Source: Oscillospiraceae bacterium
Lineage (GTDB): Bacteria; Bacillota; Clostridia; Oscillospirales; Oscillospiraceae
Length of the DNA stretch: 64,000 bases
NCBI GenBank assembly: GCA_017501355.1
Contig: JAFVXA010000037.1
Location: forward strand, 1-64,000
Reading direction: 5' to 3'
The notes under the pieces were generated by a model. It had not been told where the DNA came from. It searched no databases and saw only the letters and a program-made list of their open reading frames with translations. A program made the position numbers and the translations under genes. This document shows positions 51,170-59,767 of the stretch, piece by piece; within the stretch, counting starts at the first letter, position 1; every line of letters starts with the position of its first letter.

Positions 51170-52123
51170 TCAGTTTACTTTTTCGCTTTTTCGGTCTCCA
51201 TAGCGGCTGACGATGAAGATGCCGAGGGAGACCATCGCCAGAGCCAGCAGGGTAGAGGGGCGCAGCGCCTGTTCCGTCTCCCCCAGCAGCAGCGCGGCAA
51301 ACACCACGCCGAAGAAGGGATTGAGACTGTTGAACACCAGAATACGGGAGACGGGATTATACTTGAGCAGCACGCTCCACACACCGTAGGCGAAGGCAGA
51401 GAGAAAGCCGAGGTACAGCAGGATCGGCAGTGCCGCACTGCTGTAACCGAAGTCCAGCTTGCCACCCAGCGCGAGCCCCGTCAGCGCCAGCGCCATGCCG
51501 CCGCAGGTGAACTGCCAGCCGGAGAGCACCACGGGGTCATCCTCGGCGGAGAACCGCTTGATGAGATTTGCCGACAGCACGCAGGAGATGATGGAGCCAA
51601 ATACCAGCCCCTCGCCCGCAAGGGTGAAGCGGATATTCTGGGTTAGACCGGAGAGATTCGTCAGCAGCACGGCGAAAAAGCCCAGCAGACAGCCAACGAC
51701 CTTATAACGGTTCAGCTTTTCCGTGCGGAACACCAGTGCCGCCACCAAAATGGTGGCAAAGGCGTTGGTGCCGCTGATGATGGCAACATTGGTGCCGGAG
51801 GTGTGGGCAACGCCCACATAAAAGCAGACGTACTGCGCGAAGGTCTGGGTCAGTGCCAGCAGACCCACCCGCCTGACACAGCCATCCTTTTTCGGCAGGG
51901 GCAGCTGCTTTCGGACAAGAGCGATGAAAACGAGGGTCATCAGACCCGCAAGAGTGAAGCGGCAGCCTGCAAAAAGGAGTTGACTTGCGGTGTCCGCTTC
52001 CGCAATATTCATGGCAGCATAGCCCAACTTGATGGTGGCGGCGGCGCTGCCCCAGAGGGCTGTACACGCCAGTGCCAGCAGCGTCATGGGCGCTGTGCGC
52101 TGAAAAAGATTCTTCTGTTCCAT
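51170..52123 (-). CDS. EamA-family (DMT) transporter
   Basis: 317 residues, ten hydrophobic segments in two EamA repeats, typical of drug/metabolite exporters. Repeat ends show the family's LLGFFAVLLTNL and NPFFGVVFAALLLGE motifs. Substrate unknown. It follows the phosphodiesterase gene on the same strand by about 25 bases, and the two may be one transcript. A second EamA protein is at 62933. Confidence 0.88.
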   Translation of the reverse strand: MEQKNLFQRTAPMTLLALACTALWGSAAATIKLGYAAMNIAEADTASQLLFAGCRFTLAGLMTLVFIALVRKQLPLPKKDGCVRRVGLLALTQTFAQYVCFYVGVAHTSGTNVAIISGTNAFATILVAALVFRTEKLNRYKVVGCLLGFFAVLLTNLSGLTQNIRFTLAGEGLVFGSIISCVLSANLIKRFSAEDDPVVLSGWQFTCGGMALALTGLALGGKLDFGYSSAALPILLYLGFLSAFAYGVWSVLLKYNPVSRILVFNSLNPFFGVVFAALLLGETEQALRPSTLLALAMVSLGIFIVSRYGDRKSEKVN

Positions 52124-52147
52124 AAAAGGGTCACTTCCTTTGGTATA

Positions 52148-52615
52148 TCAGAGCGTGAGCAGTGCGCAGCGAAGCTTGCCGTCCCCGGTCTCTGCCACGG
52201 CGAAATCGCCGTTTCCGATGCTGCCGGGATTCAGCAGGGTCAGACCATCCAGCTGCTGCAGATGGGGAATATGGGTGTGCCCGAACAGGCAAAGCTCCGC
52301 TTCCGCCTCCCGCGCGGCATAACTGAGGGAAAGCAGACTGCTTTTTACATGGTAGCGGTGTCCGTGTGTGAGCAGGGTGCGGTGTCCATCCAGCGTAAGG
52401 AGAAGCTGATCCTTTCCCGCTCTGGCGCTGAAATCGTAAAGATCGCAGTTGCCGATGACCTGTGCCACGGGCAGCAGAGGAAAGGCTTCCTTCAGCGCTT
52501 CGCCGTCCCGGAAATGATCTCCGAGATGGATGATCTGGTCGGGCTTCGTGCGCTCGGCAGCCAGCTTCATGTTTTTTACATTGCCGTGAGAATCGGAAAG
52601 AATCAGAATGCGCAT
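52148..52615 (-). CDS. YfcE/MJ0936-family metallophosphoesterase
   Basis: 155 residues. All di-metal ligand motifs are in order: ILSDSHGN, HLGDHFRDGE, IGNCD, LTHGHRYHV and LFGHTHIP, with a closing LLNPGSIG. Family members are manganese-dependent phosphodiesterases with unresolved natural substrates. ATG 52615 has GAGGAAACCTTCC upstream; an in-frame start 30 bases earlier is less likely. Confidence 0.9.
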   Translation of the reverse strand: MRILILSDSHGNVKNMKLAAERTKPDQIIHLGDHFRDGEALKEAFPLLPVAQVIGNCDLYDFSARAGKDQLLLTLDGHRTLLTHGHRYHVKSSLLSLSYAAREAEAELCLFGHTHIPHLQQLDGLTLLNPGSIGNGDFAVAETGDGKLRCALLTL

Positions 52616-52783
52616 GGAAGGTTTCCTCATTTTCTGCAAAATCAATCATATTTTATCATATTTCCATGAAAAGGACAAGAAAAAAGCGACTTCTCCCCTT
52701 GCAAAAAGCAGGGGATGTTATATAATATAAATGTTATGGATTATTGTCAGTACCATTACTGATTATTATGGAGGGAAGAAACG

Positions 52784-54307
52784 ATGAGAGGCGTACACAG
52801 TTATGTGGATGATATTCGCCGCGATGTATTCAAAGAGGTGGCGCGTTTGGCATACAGTCAGGATGACCTGCAGAGGGTGGATATGATCCCCTACAAGCTG
52901 GTTCCCGGTGAAATCGCCCACCACCTGCACGATGTGTTTCTGGAGCGTGCCGTTGTGGCAGCCCGCGTGCGTCTGGCACTGGGTATGGACATCAATCCCG
53001 GCGGTCCCCGTATGCCCCTGAGTGCGCTGATTCAGGAGGCTGCCACCGATCAGAAGTATTTTGAGGAGCCGCTGGTCAATATCATTCCCTATGCCTGCAA
53101 CTCCTGCCCCACCAAGCAGCTCCGCATCACCGACAGCTGCCAGGGCTGCATTTCTCACCCCTGCATGAACAGCTGCCCTGTGGATGCCATCTATCTTGAC
53201 AAGGACAAGCGCTGCCACATCGACCAGAATAAGTGCATCAAGTGCGGCAAGTGTTTCAACCAGTGCCCCTATCGTGCCATCTCCAAGATGGAGCGTCCCT
53301 GCGCCATGGCGTGCGGCATGGATGCCATCGAATCCGATGAGTATGGTCGTGCAAAGATCAATTATGATAAGTGCGTCTCCTGCGGTCAGTGCATCGTGAA
53401 CTGCCCCTTCGGTGCGATCGCAGACAAGAGCCAGATCCTGCAGATCATCACTGCCATCAAGCACAATGAGGAAGTCATTGCCTGCGTGGCACCTGCCTTC
53501 GTCGGTCAGTTCGGTGCAGATGCGACCCCTGCCAAGCTGAAGGCTGCCATGCGTGTGTTGGGCTTCAGTGATGTGGTGGAGGTTGCCATCGGTGCTGACC
53601 TCTGCGCGGTGGAGGAGACCAAGGACTTCCTCGAGGAGGTTCCTGCCAAGCAGCCCTTCATGGGCACCTCCTGCTGCCCTGCATGGTCTGTCATGGCAAA
53701 GACCGTGTTCCCCGAGTTCAAGGACTATATCTCCATGGCACTGACCCCCATGGTCATCACCGCTCGCATGGTGAAGAAGGATCATCCCAATGCCCGCATC
53801 TGCTTCATTGGTCCCTGCTCTGCCAAGAAGCTGGAGGCAAACCGCCGCTCCGTCCGCTCGGATGTGGACTTCGTGCTGACCTTTGAAGAGCTGCAGGGTA
53901 TGTTCGATGCCAAGAAGGTGGACTTCAAGACCATTGAATTTGATCCTGAGGACACGCTGGATGAAGGCTCTGCCATGGCAAGAGGCTTCGCTGTCAGCGG
54001 CGGTGTTGCCGCAGCCGTGGTGGAAGCGGTCAAGCATATTGCACCCGAGACTGAGGTCAAGGTGCAGTATGCGGATGGTCTGCGTGAGTGCCGCAAGATG
54101 CTGACCATTGCCAAGACCGGTAAGTTCAATGGGTATCTTCTGGAGGGTATGGCTTGCCCCGGCGGCTGCGTGGCAGGCGCGGGTACGATCCGTCCTGTGA
54201 AGGAGAGCGCGAAGAACGTGGAGAACTTCAAGAAGGAAGCGGTGGAGGTCAGTACCACCGCCAGCCCCTTCCTCGATCGTCTGGAGGAAGTGGAGGAGCG
54301 CGACTGA
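52784..54307 (+). CDS. [FeFe]-hydrogenase-like protein, monomeric group B type
   Basis: 507 residues. The N-terminal part has a Cys-rich region (CNSCPTKQLRITDSCQGC) and two ferredoxin-type 4Fe-4S motifs (CIKCGKCFNQCP and CVSCGQCIVNCP). The H-cluster domain follows with L1 TSCCPAW (about 295-301), L2 GPCSAKK (replacing MPCxxK) and L3 EGMACPGGCVAGAG. These variants fit the group B branch, whose role in hydrogen metabolism of gut anaerobes is not fully settled. GGAGGGAAGAAACG precedes the start. It is a single-gene unit with a terminator; maturases HydEFG are not in the window. Confidence 0.9.
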   Translation: MRGVHSYVDDIRRDVFKEVARLAYSQDDLQRVDMIPYKLVPGEIAHHLHDVFLERAVVAARVRLALGMDINPGGPRMPLSALIQEAATDQKYFEEPLVNIIPYACNSCPTKQLRITDSCQGCISHPCMNSCPVDAIYLDKDKRCHIDQNKCIKCGKCFNQCPYRAISKMERPCAMACGMDAIESDEYGRAKINYDKCVSCGQCIVNCPFGAIADKSQILQIITAIKHNEEVIACVAPAFVGQFGADATPAKLKAAMRVLGFSDVVEVAIGADLCAVEETKDFLEEVPAKQPFMGTSCCPAWSVMAKTVFPEFKDYISMALTPMVITARMVKKDHPNARICFIGPCSAKKLEANRRSVRSDVDFVLTFEELQGMFDAKKVDFKTIEFDPEDTLDEGSAMARGFAVSGGVAAAVVEAVKHIAPETEVKVQYADGLRECRKMLTIAKTGKFNGYLLEGMACPGGCVAGAGTIRPVKESAKNVENFKKEAVEVSTTASPFLDRLEEVEERD

Positions 54308-54325
54308 TTCTCTCAAACGCAACAA

Positions 54326-54358
54326 ACGCCCTTCGCCGTTTGGCGAAGGGCGTTTTCC
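54326..54358 (+). terminator. Terminator of the hydrogenase-like gene
   Basis: AACGCCCTTCGCC pairs with GGCGAAGGGCGTT, followed by TTCC; strong stem with a short T stretch. Confidence 0.8.
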
Positions 54359-54362
54359 TGTT

Positions 54363-55136
54363 TCAGTGGTTCAGCAGCAGGGAAACGATGCTGACAAGCA
54401 GCAGAACGACACCTGCGCAGCGGCTCATCTGCTTTTCACTGATTCGGTTGGCGAGTTTGGCGGAGCTGACAGCACCGACAGTACAGGAAATGGTAATGAC
54501 AGCTGCGGGGAGCGGGTCAATGACTGCACCCATCATCAGATGGCTTACTGCGCCTGTCAGAGCGACCAGTGTCATCACCACACTGCCGCTGCCAACTGCT
54601 TCTCTGGTGTTCATGCCAAGAACCAAAGTCAGCACCATCAGCATTATCATGCCGCCCGCACTGCCCATAAAGCCGCATTCCGCACCGATCAGAAAGCTGA
54701 GCAGCAGAGCCAGTGCGGTTTTGCGCATCTCGTCGGTGCGCTGCGCTTCTTTGGCAGTGCCCTTCTTGTCCTTGGCGGGATGTAAGAATTTATATGCCAT
54801 GCCAAGGTTCCCGGCGATAACCAGATAGCTGATCCCGCCTTCGGAGACCCTGCTGAAAAGATATCCCATCCAGCTGCCGGCTACCGCACCGATGAACGCG
54901 GACATGGATACGGTTTTGCTTCGTCGAATGTCGACGTTGCCATTTTTATAGTAGGTATAGGATGTGACAATGGCAGAGGGGATGTTGGCAAGGAGGGACA
55001 TGGTGGTGGCATCGTATCCCTTCCAGCCGCAGATGCCGGTCAAAATGGGGGTCAATACCATGGCTGCGGTCAAGCCGGACATACCGATGAGAATACCGCC
55101 GACAAGTCCTGCCATGATATATACTATGTACAGCAT
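54363..55136 (-). CDS. TSUP family (TauE/SafE) membrane transporter
   Basis: 257 residues, about eight membrane segments in two repeats. N-terminal GGILIGMSGLTAAMVLTPIL and C-terminal GAECGFMGSAGGMIMLMVLTLVLGM are the two family signatures. These transporters move sulfur-containing anions, carboxylates or uncharacterised substrates. It begins one base after the acyltransferase stop (GGAGAGGAGG upstream) and is thus in the same TetR-controlled unit. Confidence 0.88.
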   Translation of the reverse strand: MLYIVYIMAGLVGGILIGMSGLTAAMVLTPILTGICGWKGYDATTMSLLANIPSAIVTSYTYYKNGNVDIRRSKTVSMSAFIGAVAGSWMGYLFSRVSEGGISYLVIAGNLGMAYKFLHPAKDKKGTAKEAQRTDEMRKTALALLLSFLIGAECGFMGSAGGMIMLMVLTLVLGMNTREAVGSGSVVMTLVALTGAVSHLMMGAVIDPLPAAVITISCTVGAVSSAKLANRISEKQMSRCAGVVLLLVSIVSLLLNH

Positions 55137-55137
55137 G

Positions 55138-56415
55138 TCAGACCTCCTCTCCATAGGACGCAAGCTCCTGCCGCATCCCGTACAAAAAATGCTGCAAAGA
55201 ATCAAGATCCTCGTCTGTAAAATCTCCGAGGATGGTCAGCTCCGCTGTGCCGTCGAAGCTGGCGGCACACACCTGTACGGAGGGCTTTCGCTTCAGCGGT
55301 CCGCCGAAGATCCCCTTATTCGGTGTGAGATCGCCCATGGAGAGGGGAGTGAGGGGAATGTTTCCTAAATTTGTCAGACTGAGGGACATGCTGCTGTAGA
55401 CGATGTCTGCCGCTCGCAGCAGCAGCCACATGGGGAATGCTTTCGTGGCGGCATGGAGCGCGGGAATACCGCTAAGACCTGCAAGCGGATCGCTTTTTGC
55501 CTGCGTTGTCTGTGTGGCGATGCTTTGAAGGTCATCGGAAAAGCTGTGCTCCTCGGAAACCTCCAAGGTGGTGGAGAGACCGCCGGACATATTGCTCAGA
55601 CCCTCGGAGACACCGTCCTTGCAGTGCTGCCGCAGGTCCATCATGGAAGAGATGCTCATCTTGCCCTGTCGGTCGACTGCTTTCGCAAAGCTGCGGTAAC
55701 AGGCAGTCAGCAGCAGATCGTTCACCGTCGCGCCCTGTGCTTTCGCCTTCTGCCGCGCGGCGGCAAGCAGGTCAGCGGGGATGGTACAGTGCAGCATACG
55801 GGGCAGAGCATGGTCTGTGGGTGTGGTGAAAGGATATTCCGTTTTGACCCCGTGAAAAGGGGACTTGAGCAGCGATGCAAGCTCTTTTTTGCTGAGTTCG
55901 TTGTAGGCGTTCATGGCGGAGCGGCTGCCATCTTTGACCGTCAGACGTTCCGTGTTTTCTGTCTGTTCGATTAAGCGGTAACTCTCCGCAAGCTTGCCCA
56001 TGAGATAGATGCCGTCGCTGCCGTCCACCACCAGATGACTGATGCGGACAAGCACTGCAGTGTTCCAGCTTCCGTTGATCTGCGTCACATGAAGCTGGCA
56101 TTTTGCCCCGTGCGCTATGGACTGCAGCGCAAGACTTTTTGCGGGCTTCAGGGGATCGCCGTCGCAGTCGATCAAAGCGAAATAGTCGGATACCGCATAG
56201 TCTTTATTGACCTGCCAGTGGGCAGAACGGAAATTTGCAAGGAAAGAGGCGTGCAGCACATCCACACTGCCGACCACTGCCTTCGTGGCGGCGCAGAGGG
56301 TTTTGCTGTCAAGAAGCCCCGGATACTGCAAAATAAAGCGGATGGTGGTGTCGTTATAATTGTGGGCGAGATATTGCATGCGTTCGCCAACGCCTGCCGA
56401 GATCGTGTGAGCCAT
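55138..56415 (-). CDS. Condensation/WS-DGAT-like acyltransferase
   Basis: 425 residues of the CoA-dependent acyltransferase superfamily (condensation, alcohol acetyltransferase and wax-ester synthase relatives). The active-site motif is SHLVVDGSDG (HxxxDG), in the middle of the N-terminal lobe; the C-terminal lobe has a SLTNLGNIPL strand typical of the latch region. No carrier protein is nearby, so a free lipid, alcohol or CoA substrate is likely; identity unknown. ATG 56415 follows GGAGGAAATTATGGC-type sequence, and the longer frame to 56586 overlaps the promoter. It is divergent from the TetR gene and followed by the TSUP transporter. Confidence 0.78.
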   Translation of the reverse strand: MAHTISAGVGERMQYLAHNYNDTTIRFILQYPGLLDSKTLCAATKAVVGSVDVLHASFLANFRSAHWQVNKDYAVSDYFALIDCDGDPLKPAKSLALQSIAHGAKCQLHVTQINGSWNTAVLVRISHLVVDGSDGIYLMGKLAESYRLIEQTENTERLTVKDGSRSAMNAYNELSKKELASLLKSPFHGVKTEYPFTTPTDHALPRMLHCTIPADLLAAARQKAKAQGATVNDLLLTACYRSFAKAVDRQGKMSISSMMDLRQHCKDGVSEGLSNMSGGLSTTLEVSEEHSFSDDLQSIATQTTQAKSDPLAGLSGIPALHAATKAFPMWLLLRAADIVYSSMSLSLTNLGNIPLTPLSMGDLTPNKGIFGGPLKRKPSVQVCAASFDGTAELTILGDFTDEDLDSLQHFLYGMRQELASYGEEV

Positions 56416-56465
56416 AATTTCCTCCGTTTGATTGTGAGATAATTGACATTTGTTACGGTATCTAT

Positions 56466-56493
56466 CATAATAAAAACACGAAAAAGTACAACG
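56466..56493 (-). promoter_or_regulatory. Promoter of the acyltransferase-TSUP unit
   Basis: On the minus strand TTGTAC, 16-base spacer, TATGAT. The palindromic operator abuts the -35 box. Confidence 0.6.
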
Positions 56494-56510
56494 CTCAAAT
56501 ATTGAGCGAA
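56494..56510. promoter_or_regulatory. Candidate TetR operator
   Basis: Perfect palindrome CGCTCAA-ATA-TTGAGCG located between the divergent tetR-type gene and the acyltransferase, immediately upstream of the latter's -35 box. Confidence 0.65.
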
Positions 56511-56560
56511 TGTATGTTAATTGACAAATTGCGGAAAATGTTTCCGAACAGGAGGTCATC

Positions 56561-57136
56561 ATGGAAAAGCCGTTGGATTTGCGCATTCAAAAGACCCATA
56601 CGGCGCTGATGGACGCGTTTTGGCATCTGCTTGAAACCAAGCGCTTTGAGCAGATCACGGTCAATGAGCTGTGCGAGCTTGCCATGGTGCGCCGTGCGAC
56701 CTTCTATAAGCACTTTGCCGATAAGTACGAATTTTTTACCTTCTTTGTGCAGTCTGTCCAAAGTGACTTTCTGTACCGTATCGTGCCCACAGAACAGGAG
56801 GGCACTGCATCATCTCCCTATATTCATATCATCCGCTTTGCACTTGATTTTTTGGATGAGAACGATGCCCTTGTGCGCTCTCTCATGAAGAGCACGGCGT
56901 TTCCCCTTCTGCTGGATATTGTCTCCGAGCAGATCATCCGTGATGTGAAGGAACGCTTTGAAAAAGACTGGGATGAGGGCAAAGAGCTTCTTCTCTCGCC
57001 AGAGCTCATGGCGTTTTCCTATACGGGGGCGCTGCTGAATATTCTGCGGTGGTGGATCGAACATAAGGAGCAGATGTCGAAAGAGGAGATCGTGGCGCAG
57101 ATGCGGAAGGTATTCGACAAGCTCTATGCCGCGTAA
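56561..57136 (+). CDS. TetR-family transcriptional regulator
   Basis: 191 residues. The N-terminal helix-turn-helix reads KTHTALMDAFWHLLETKRFEQITVNELCELAMVRRATFYKHF. The C-terminal helical ligand domain ends ILRWWIEHKEQMSKEEIVAQMRKVF, of the TetR_C type seen with dihydroxyacetone kinase or acyltransferase regulators. It reads away from the acyltransferase-TSUP unit across a palindromic operator, so it most likely represses that unit and itself. AGGAGGTCATC precedes the start. Confidence 0.9.
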   Translation: MEKPLDLRIQKTHTALMDAFWHLLETKRFEQITVNELCELAMVRRATFYKHFADKYEFFTFFVQSVQSDFLYRIVPTEQEGTASSPYIHIIRFALDFLDENDALVRSLMKSTAFPLLLDIVSEQIIRDVKERFEKDWDEGKELLLSPELMAFSYTGALLNILRWWIEHKEQMSKEEIVAQMRKVFDKLYAA

Positions 57137-57137
57137 A

Positions 57138-57180
57138 AAAACAGCCCCGCAACCTCTGTCGGTGTGCGGGACTGTTTTTA
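57138..57180. terminator. Terminator between tetR and the Asn-rich gene
   Basis: AACAGCCCCGC pairs with GCGGGACTGTT, with T tract TTTTTA on the plus strand and TTTTTTT on the minus strand; serves both convergent genes. Confidence 0.82.
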
Positions 57181-57195
57181 TAGGAAGTATGCAGT

Positions 57196-57342
57196 TTACT
57201 TGCAGTTCTTGCTGTTCTTGGCGTTCTTGTTTTCGGAATCGGTGGTGTTCTTGGTATTCTTGCTGTTTTGATTGCTGGTCTGGTTGGTGCTGTTCTGATT
57301 GGTGCTGCTGTAAGAGTTGGTCTTGTTGTTCTTGTTCTCCAT
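57196..57342 (-). CDS. Asn/Lys/Ser/Thr-rich 48-residue protein
   Basis: Reads MENKNNKTNSYSS through NSKNCK; about one third of residues are Asn, with Lys, Ser and Thr making up most of the rest, and a single Cys near the end. TAGGAGGTGAACCGCAG upstream is an excellent ribosome binding site, and a shared terminator lies after the stop. Such composition recalls small coat-like or spore-associated peptides of Clostridia, but I do not recognise a family. The TATAGT-like box 70 bases upstream lacks a clear -35. Confidence 0.68.
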   Translation of the reverse strand: MENKNNKTNSYSSTNQNSTNQTSNQNSKNTKNTTDSENKNAKNSKNCK

Positions 57343-57455
57343 CTGCGGTTCACCTCCTAAGGTGCTTCTATTTTGCCCGCGGGATCAAAAACTATACCGC
57401 TTAGGCAAATGGATTCGCACAGGGAAAAATGTACAAAAAATTTTCAAAAAACTTG

Positions 57456-57484
57456 TTGACATTTCCTTTTTGCCATGGTACACT
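57456..57484 (+). promoter_or_regulatory. Sigma-A type promoter of the infC operon
   Basis: TTGACA, 17-base spacer, TACACT. The -35 box is consensus. Confidence 0.8.
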
Positions 57485-57648
57485 ACATGAGCAAAAACAA
57501 AGAAGGCTACGCATCCGCCTCACCTCCAGCGCAGAGCAAAGAGGTTAACAACGTTTCTCTCACCACTCGTAACAGGGTTGGTGTGTGTTGGCGCGGGTGC
57601 TGGTGTGCATCCGCGTTTTGTTATTTTCCGATAGGAGGTGCTTTAGCC
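57485..57648 (+). promoter_or_regulatory. infC leader with attenuator-like hairpin (L20-leader type)
   Basis: About 150 bases precede infC and include the stem CGCGGGTGC/GTGCATCCGCG followed by TTTTGTTATTTT and then the ribosome binding site AGGAGG. In Firmicutes ribosomal protein L20 controls this operon by terminating transcription in the leader; the position and structure fit, but the L20 binding motif was not traced. Confidence 0.6.
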
Positions 57649-58167
57649 ATCGCTAACGTAGTGCATCAACTCAACGAAGAGATCACGGATAAGGAAGTCC
57701 GACTGATCGGCGATCAGGGTGAGCAGCTGGGTATTCTTTCCTCTCAGCAGGCTCTTGCTATCGCAGAGGAGAAGGGCCTCGATCTGGTGAAGATCTCCCC
57801 GCAGGCAGTTCCCCCTGTGTGCAAGCTCATGGATTACGGCAAGTTCCGTTTCGAGCAGAGCAAGAAGGAAAAGGAAGCCCGCAAGAATCAGCACGTGGTG
57901 GAAATCAAGGAAGTCCGCATGTCTCCCAACATTGATGTGGGCGATTTCAACACCAAGCTGAAGAACGCTCAGAAATTTATCAGTGACGGCAATCGCGTCA
58001 AGGTCTCCGTCCGCTTCCGCGGTCGCGAGATGGCGCATACCGAAATTGGTCGTGGCATTCTGGATCGTTTCGCTGAGGCCTGCGCCGAGACGGCTGTTCT
58101 GGATAAGCCCTGCAAGATGGAGGGTCGGAGCATGGTGATGTTCCTCGCCCCCAAGAATAACAAGTGA
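57649..58167 (+). CDS. infC: Translation initiation factor IF-3
   Basis: 172 residues from an ATC start codon at 57649 (AGGAGG 10 bases upstream, sequence IANVVHQLNEEI). An ATG-type start is absent near the family's N-terminus, and rare AUU/AUC/AUA starts are a hallmark of infC, used for autoregulation. The N-domain EVRLIGDQGEQLGILSSQQAL, linker and C-domain (KEVRMSPNIDVGDFNTKLKNAQKFI) are complete. The open frame extends upstream to 57475 only across the leader. Confidence 0.93.
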   Translation: MANVVHQLNEEITDKEVRLIGDQGEQLGILSSQQALAIAEEKGLDLVKISPQAVPPVCKLMDYGKFRFEQSKKEKEARKNQHVVEIKEVRMSPNIDVGDFNTKLKNAQKFISDGNRVKVSVRFRGREMAHTEIGRGILDRFAEACAETAVLDKPCKMEGRSMVMFLAPKNNK

Positions 58168-58203
58168 TTAAATAAGTCCAAACGGACGAAAGGAGATTCT
58201 ACT

Positions 58204-58401
58204 ATGCCTAAGATGAAGACTCACTCCGGTGCAAAGAAGAGATTTAACCTCACCAAGAGCGGCAAGGTTAAGCGTGCAAAGGCCTTCAAGAGCCACATCC
58301 TGACCAAGAAGGATACCAAGCGCACTCGTCGTCTGCGTGCAGGTGGTTATGCTGATATCACCAATCAGGCTACCATCCGCGAGATGATCCCCTACAAGTA
58401 A
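58204..58401 (+). CDS. rpmI: 50S ribosomal protein L35
   Basis: 65 residues, highly basic, beginning [27 protein letters not shown] and ending PYK; full family length. It is second in the infC-rpmI-rplT operon, with AAAGGAGATTCTACT upstream. Confidence 0.98.
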   Translation: MPKMKTHSGAKKRFNLTKSGKVKRAKAFKSHILTKKDTKRTRRLRAGGYADITNQATIREMIPYK

Positions 58402-58442
58402 ACAATACTACCAAGGCTTTAGAAATAGGAGGCTAACGAAAA

Positions 58443-58793
58443 ATGGCACGTGTTAAAGGCGCAATGATGACGCGCAAGAGAAGAAGCAAGATCATGAAGA
58501 TGGCCAAGGGCTATTGGGGTTCCAAGTCCAAGCACTTCCGTGTTGCCAACCAGGCTGTCATGAAGTCCCTGACCTACGCTTATGTGGGTCGTAAGAACAA
58601 GAAGCGTGATTTCCGCCAGCTGTGGATCACCCGCATCTCCGCTGCTTGCAAGATGAACGGCATGAACTACTCCAGCTTCATGCACGGTCTGAAGGTTGCC
58701 GGCATCGAGATCAACCGCAAGATGCTCTCCGAGATGGCAATTCACGACGCTGCTGCTTTCACCGCACTCTGCGAGATCGCAAAGAAGGCGTAA
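58443..58793 (+). CDS. rplT: 50S ribosomal protein L20
   Basis: 116 residues, basic N-terminal helix ([29 protein letters not shown]) and globular C-domain ([23 protein letters not shown]). It assembles early into the 50S subunit and is the known repressor of this operon in Firmicutes. ATAGGAGGCTAACGAAA lies upstream. Confidence 0.98.
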   Translation: MARVKGAMMTRKRRSKIMKMAKGYWGSKSKHFRVANQAVMKSLTYAYVGRKNKKRDFRQLWITRISAACKMNGMNYSSFMHGLKVAGIEINRKMLSEMAIHDAAAFTALCEIAKKA

Positions 58794-58807
58794 GTTACAT
58801 CGCAATC

Positions 58808-58843
58808 AAAAATTCCGCAGCGAAAAGCTGCGGAATTTTTTTA
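58808..58843 (+). terminator. Terminator of the infC operon
   Basis: AAAAATTCCGCAGC pairs with GCTGCGGAATTTTT around GAAAA, followed by TT; overlaps the stop of the convergent cysK-like gene. Confidence 0.9.
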
Positions 58844-59767
58844 TCCATATAACGCATCGGACAGATAGCGTTCACCGCTGTCGGGGAGGAGAACGGCGAC
58901 GCTCTCACCCCGGCGGCATTTTTTTGCAATTTCCACTGCCGCATGAAGGGCAGCGCCGCCGGAAAAGCCGCAGAGCAGTCCTTCCTTTTGCGCAAGTAAC
59001 GCCGCCGCAGCGGTGGCATCTTCGCCGCAGACAGGGTGGATGCAGTCTATGACCCGCCGATCCAGTGTGTTCGGCACAAATCCCGCCCCGATGCCCTGCA
59101 GCTTGTGCCGACCTGCTGCGCCGCCGCTGAGAACGGGCGCTTCTGCGGGCTCCACTGCCACGATACGGATATGGGGATTTCGCTCCTTGAGATAGCGTCC
59201 CACACCGCTGATGGTGCCGCCGCTGCCGACTCCTGCCACGAATACCTGCAGATGACCGCCGCTGTCTCGCCAGAGCTCGGGGGCAGTGGTGCAGTAGTGG
59301 GCGCGGGGATTGGCAGAGTTTTCAAATTGTCCGAGTGAGAGGGAAGCAGGAGTACTTTGCAGCAACTCTTCTGCGGTTTTCATAGCGCCTGCCATGCCGC
59401 TTGCGGCATCGGTCAGGATCAGCTCTGCACCATAGGCGCGGATGAGCTGCTGCCGCTCGCGGCTCATGTGCTCCGGCATGACGATGATCGCCCGAATGCC
59501 TCTTCGCGCGGCGAGGAGCGCAAGGGCAATGCCTGTGTTGCCGCTGCTGGCTTCGATGATGGTGGAATCCTGATGGAGTCGTCCCTGTTTGACCGCATCG
59601 TCCAGCATAAATTTGACAGCGCGGGTCTTACTGCTGCCGCCGATTTGGCAGCCTTCTAATTTCGCCAGCAGGCGACAGGAGAGTTGATACTGCGCTTCCA
59701 TTCGTTTCAGCCGTACCAGCGGCGTGTGACCGATGAGCCCCGCAGGGGTGGGGTAAAATGCCATCAT
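58841..59767 (-). CDS. cysK: Cysteine synthase family protein (O-acetylserine sulfhydrylase)
   Basis: 308 residues, PLP-dependent beta-replacement enzyme. It begins with the family opening IGHTPLVRLKR. The PLP lysine is in GGSSKTRAVKFML, and the substrate loop EASSGNTGIALA and cofactor phosphate loop VAGVGSGGTISGVG are intact. The Lys motif differs from the common NPxGSVKDR, so a variant donor such as O-phosphoserine or homoserine derivatives cannot be excluded. ATG 59767 has GGAGGATAAC upstream; the long upstream frame is not used. Confidence 0.9.
   Translation of the reverse strand: MMAFYPTPAGLIGHTPLVRLKRMEAQYQLSCRLLAKLEGCQIGGSSKTRAVKFMLDDAVKQGRLHQDSTIIEASSGNTGIALALLAARRGIRAIIVMPEHMSRERQQLIRAYGAELILTDAASGMAGAMKTAEELLQSTPASLSLGQFENSANPRAHYCTTAPELWRDSGGHLQVFVAGVGSGGTISGVGRYLKERNPHIRIVAVEPAEAPVLSGGAAGRHKLQGIGAGFVPNTLDRRVIDCIHPVCGEDATAAAALLAQKEGLLCGFSGGAALHAAVEIAKKCRRGESVAVLLPDSGERYLSDALYG

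Noticed and set aside
57006..57353. A 115-codon Arg/Thr/Pro-rich minus-strand frame
   Set aside because: It is an out-of-phase reading of the Asn-rich gene and its terminator.
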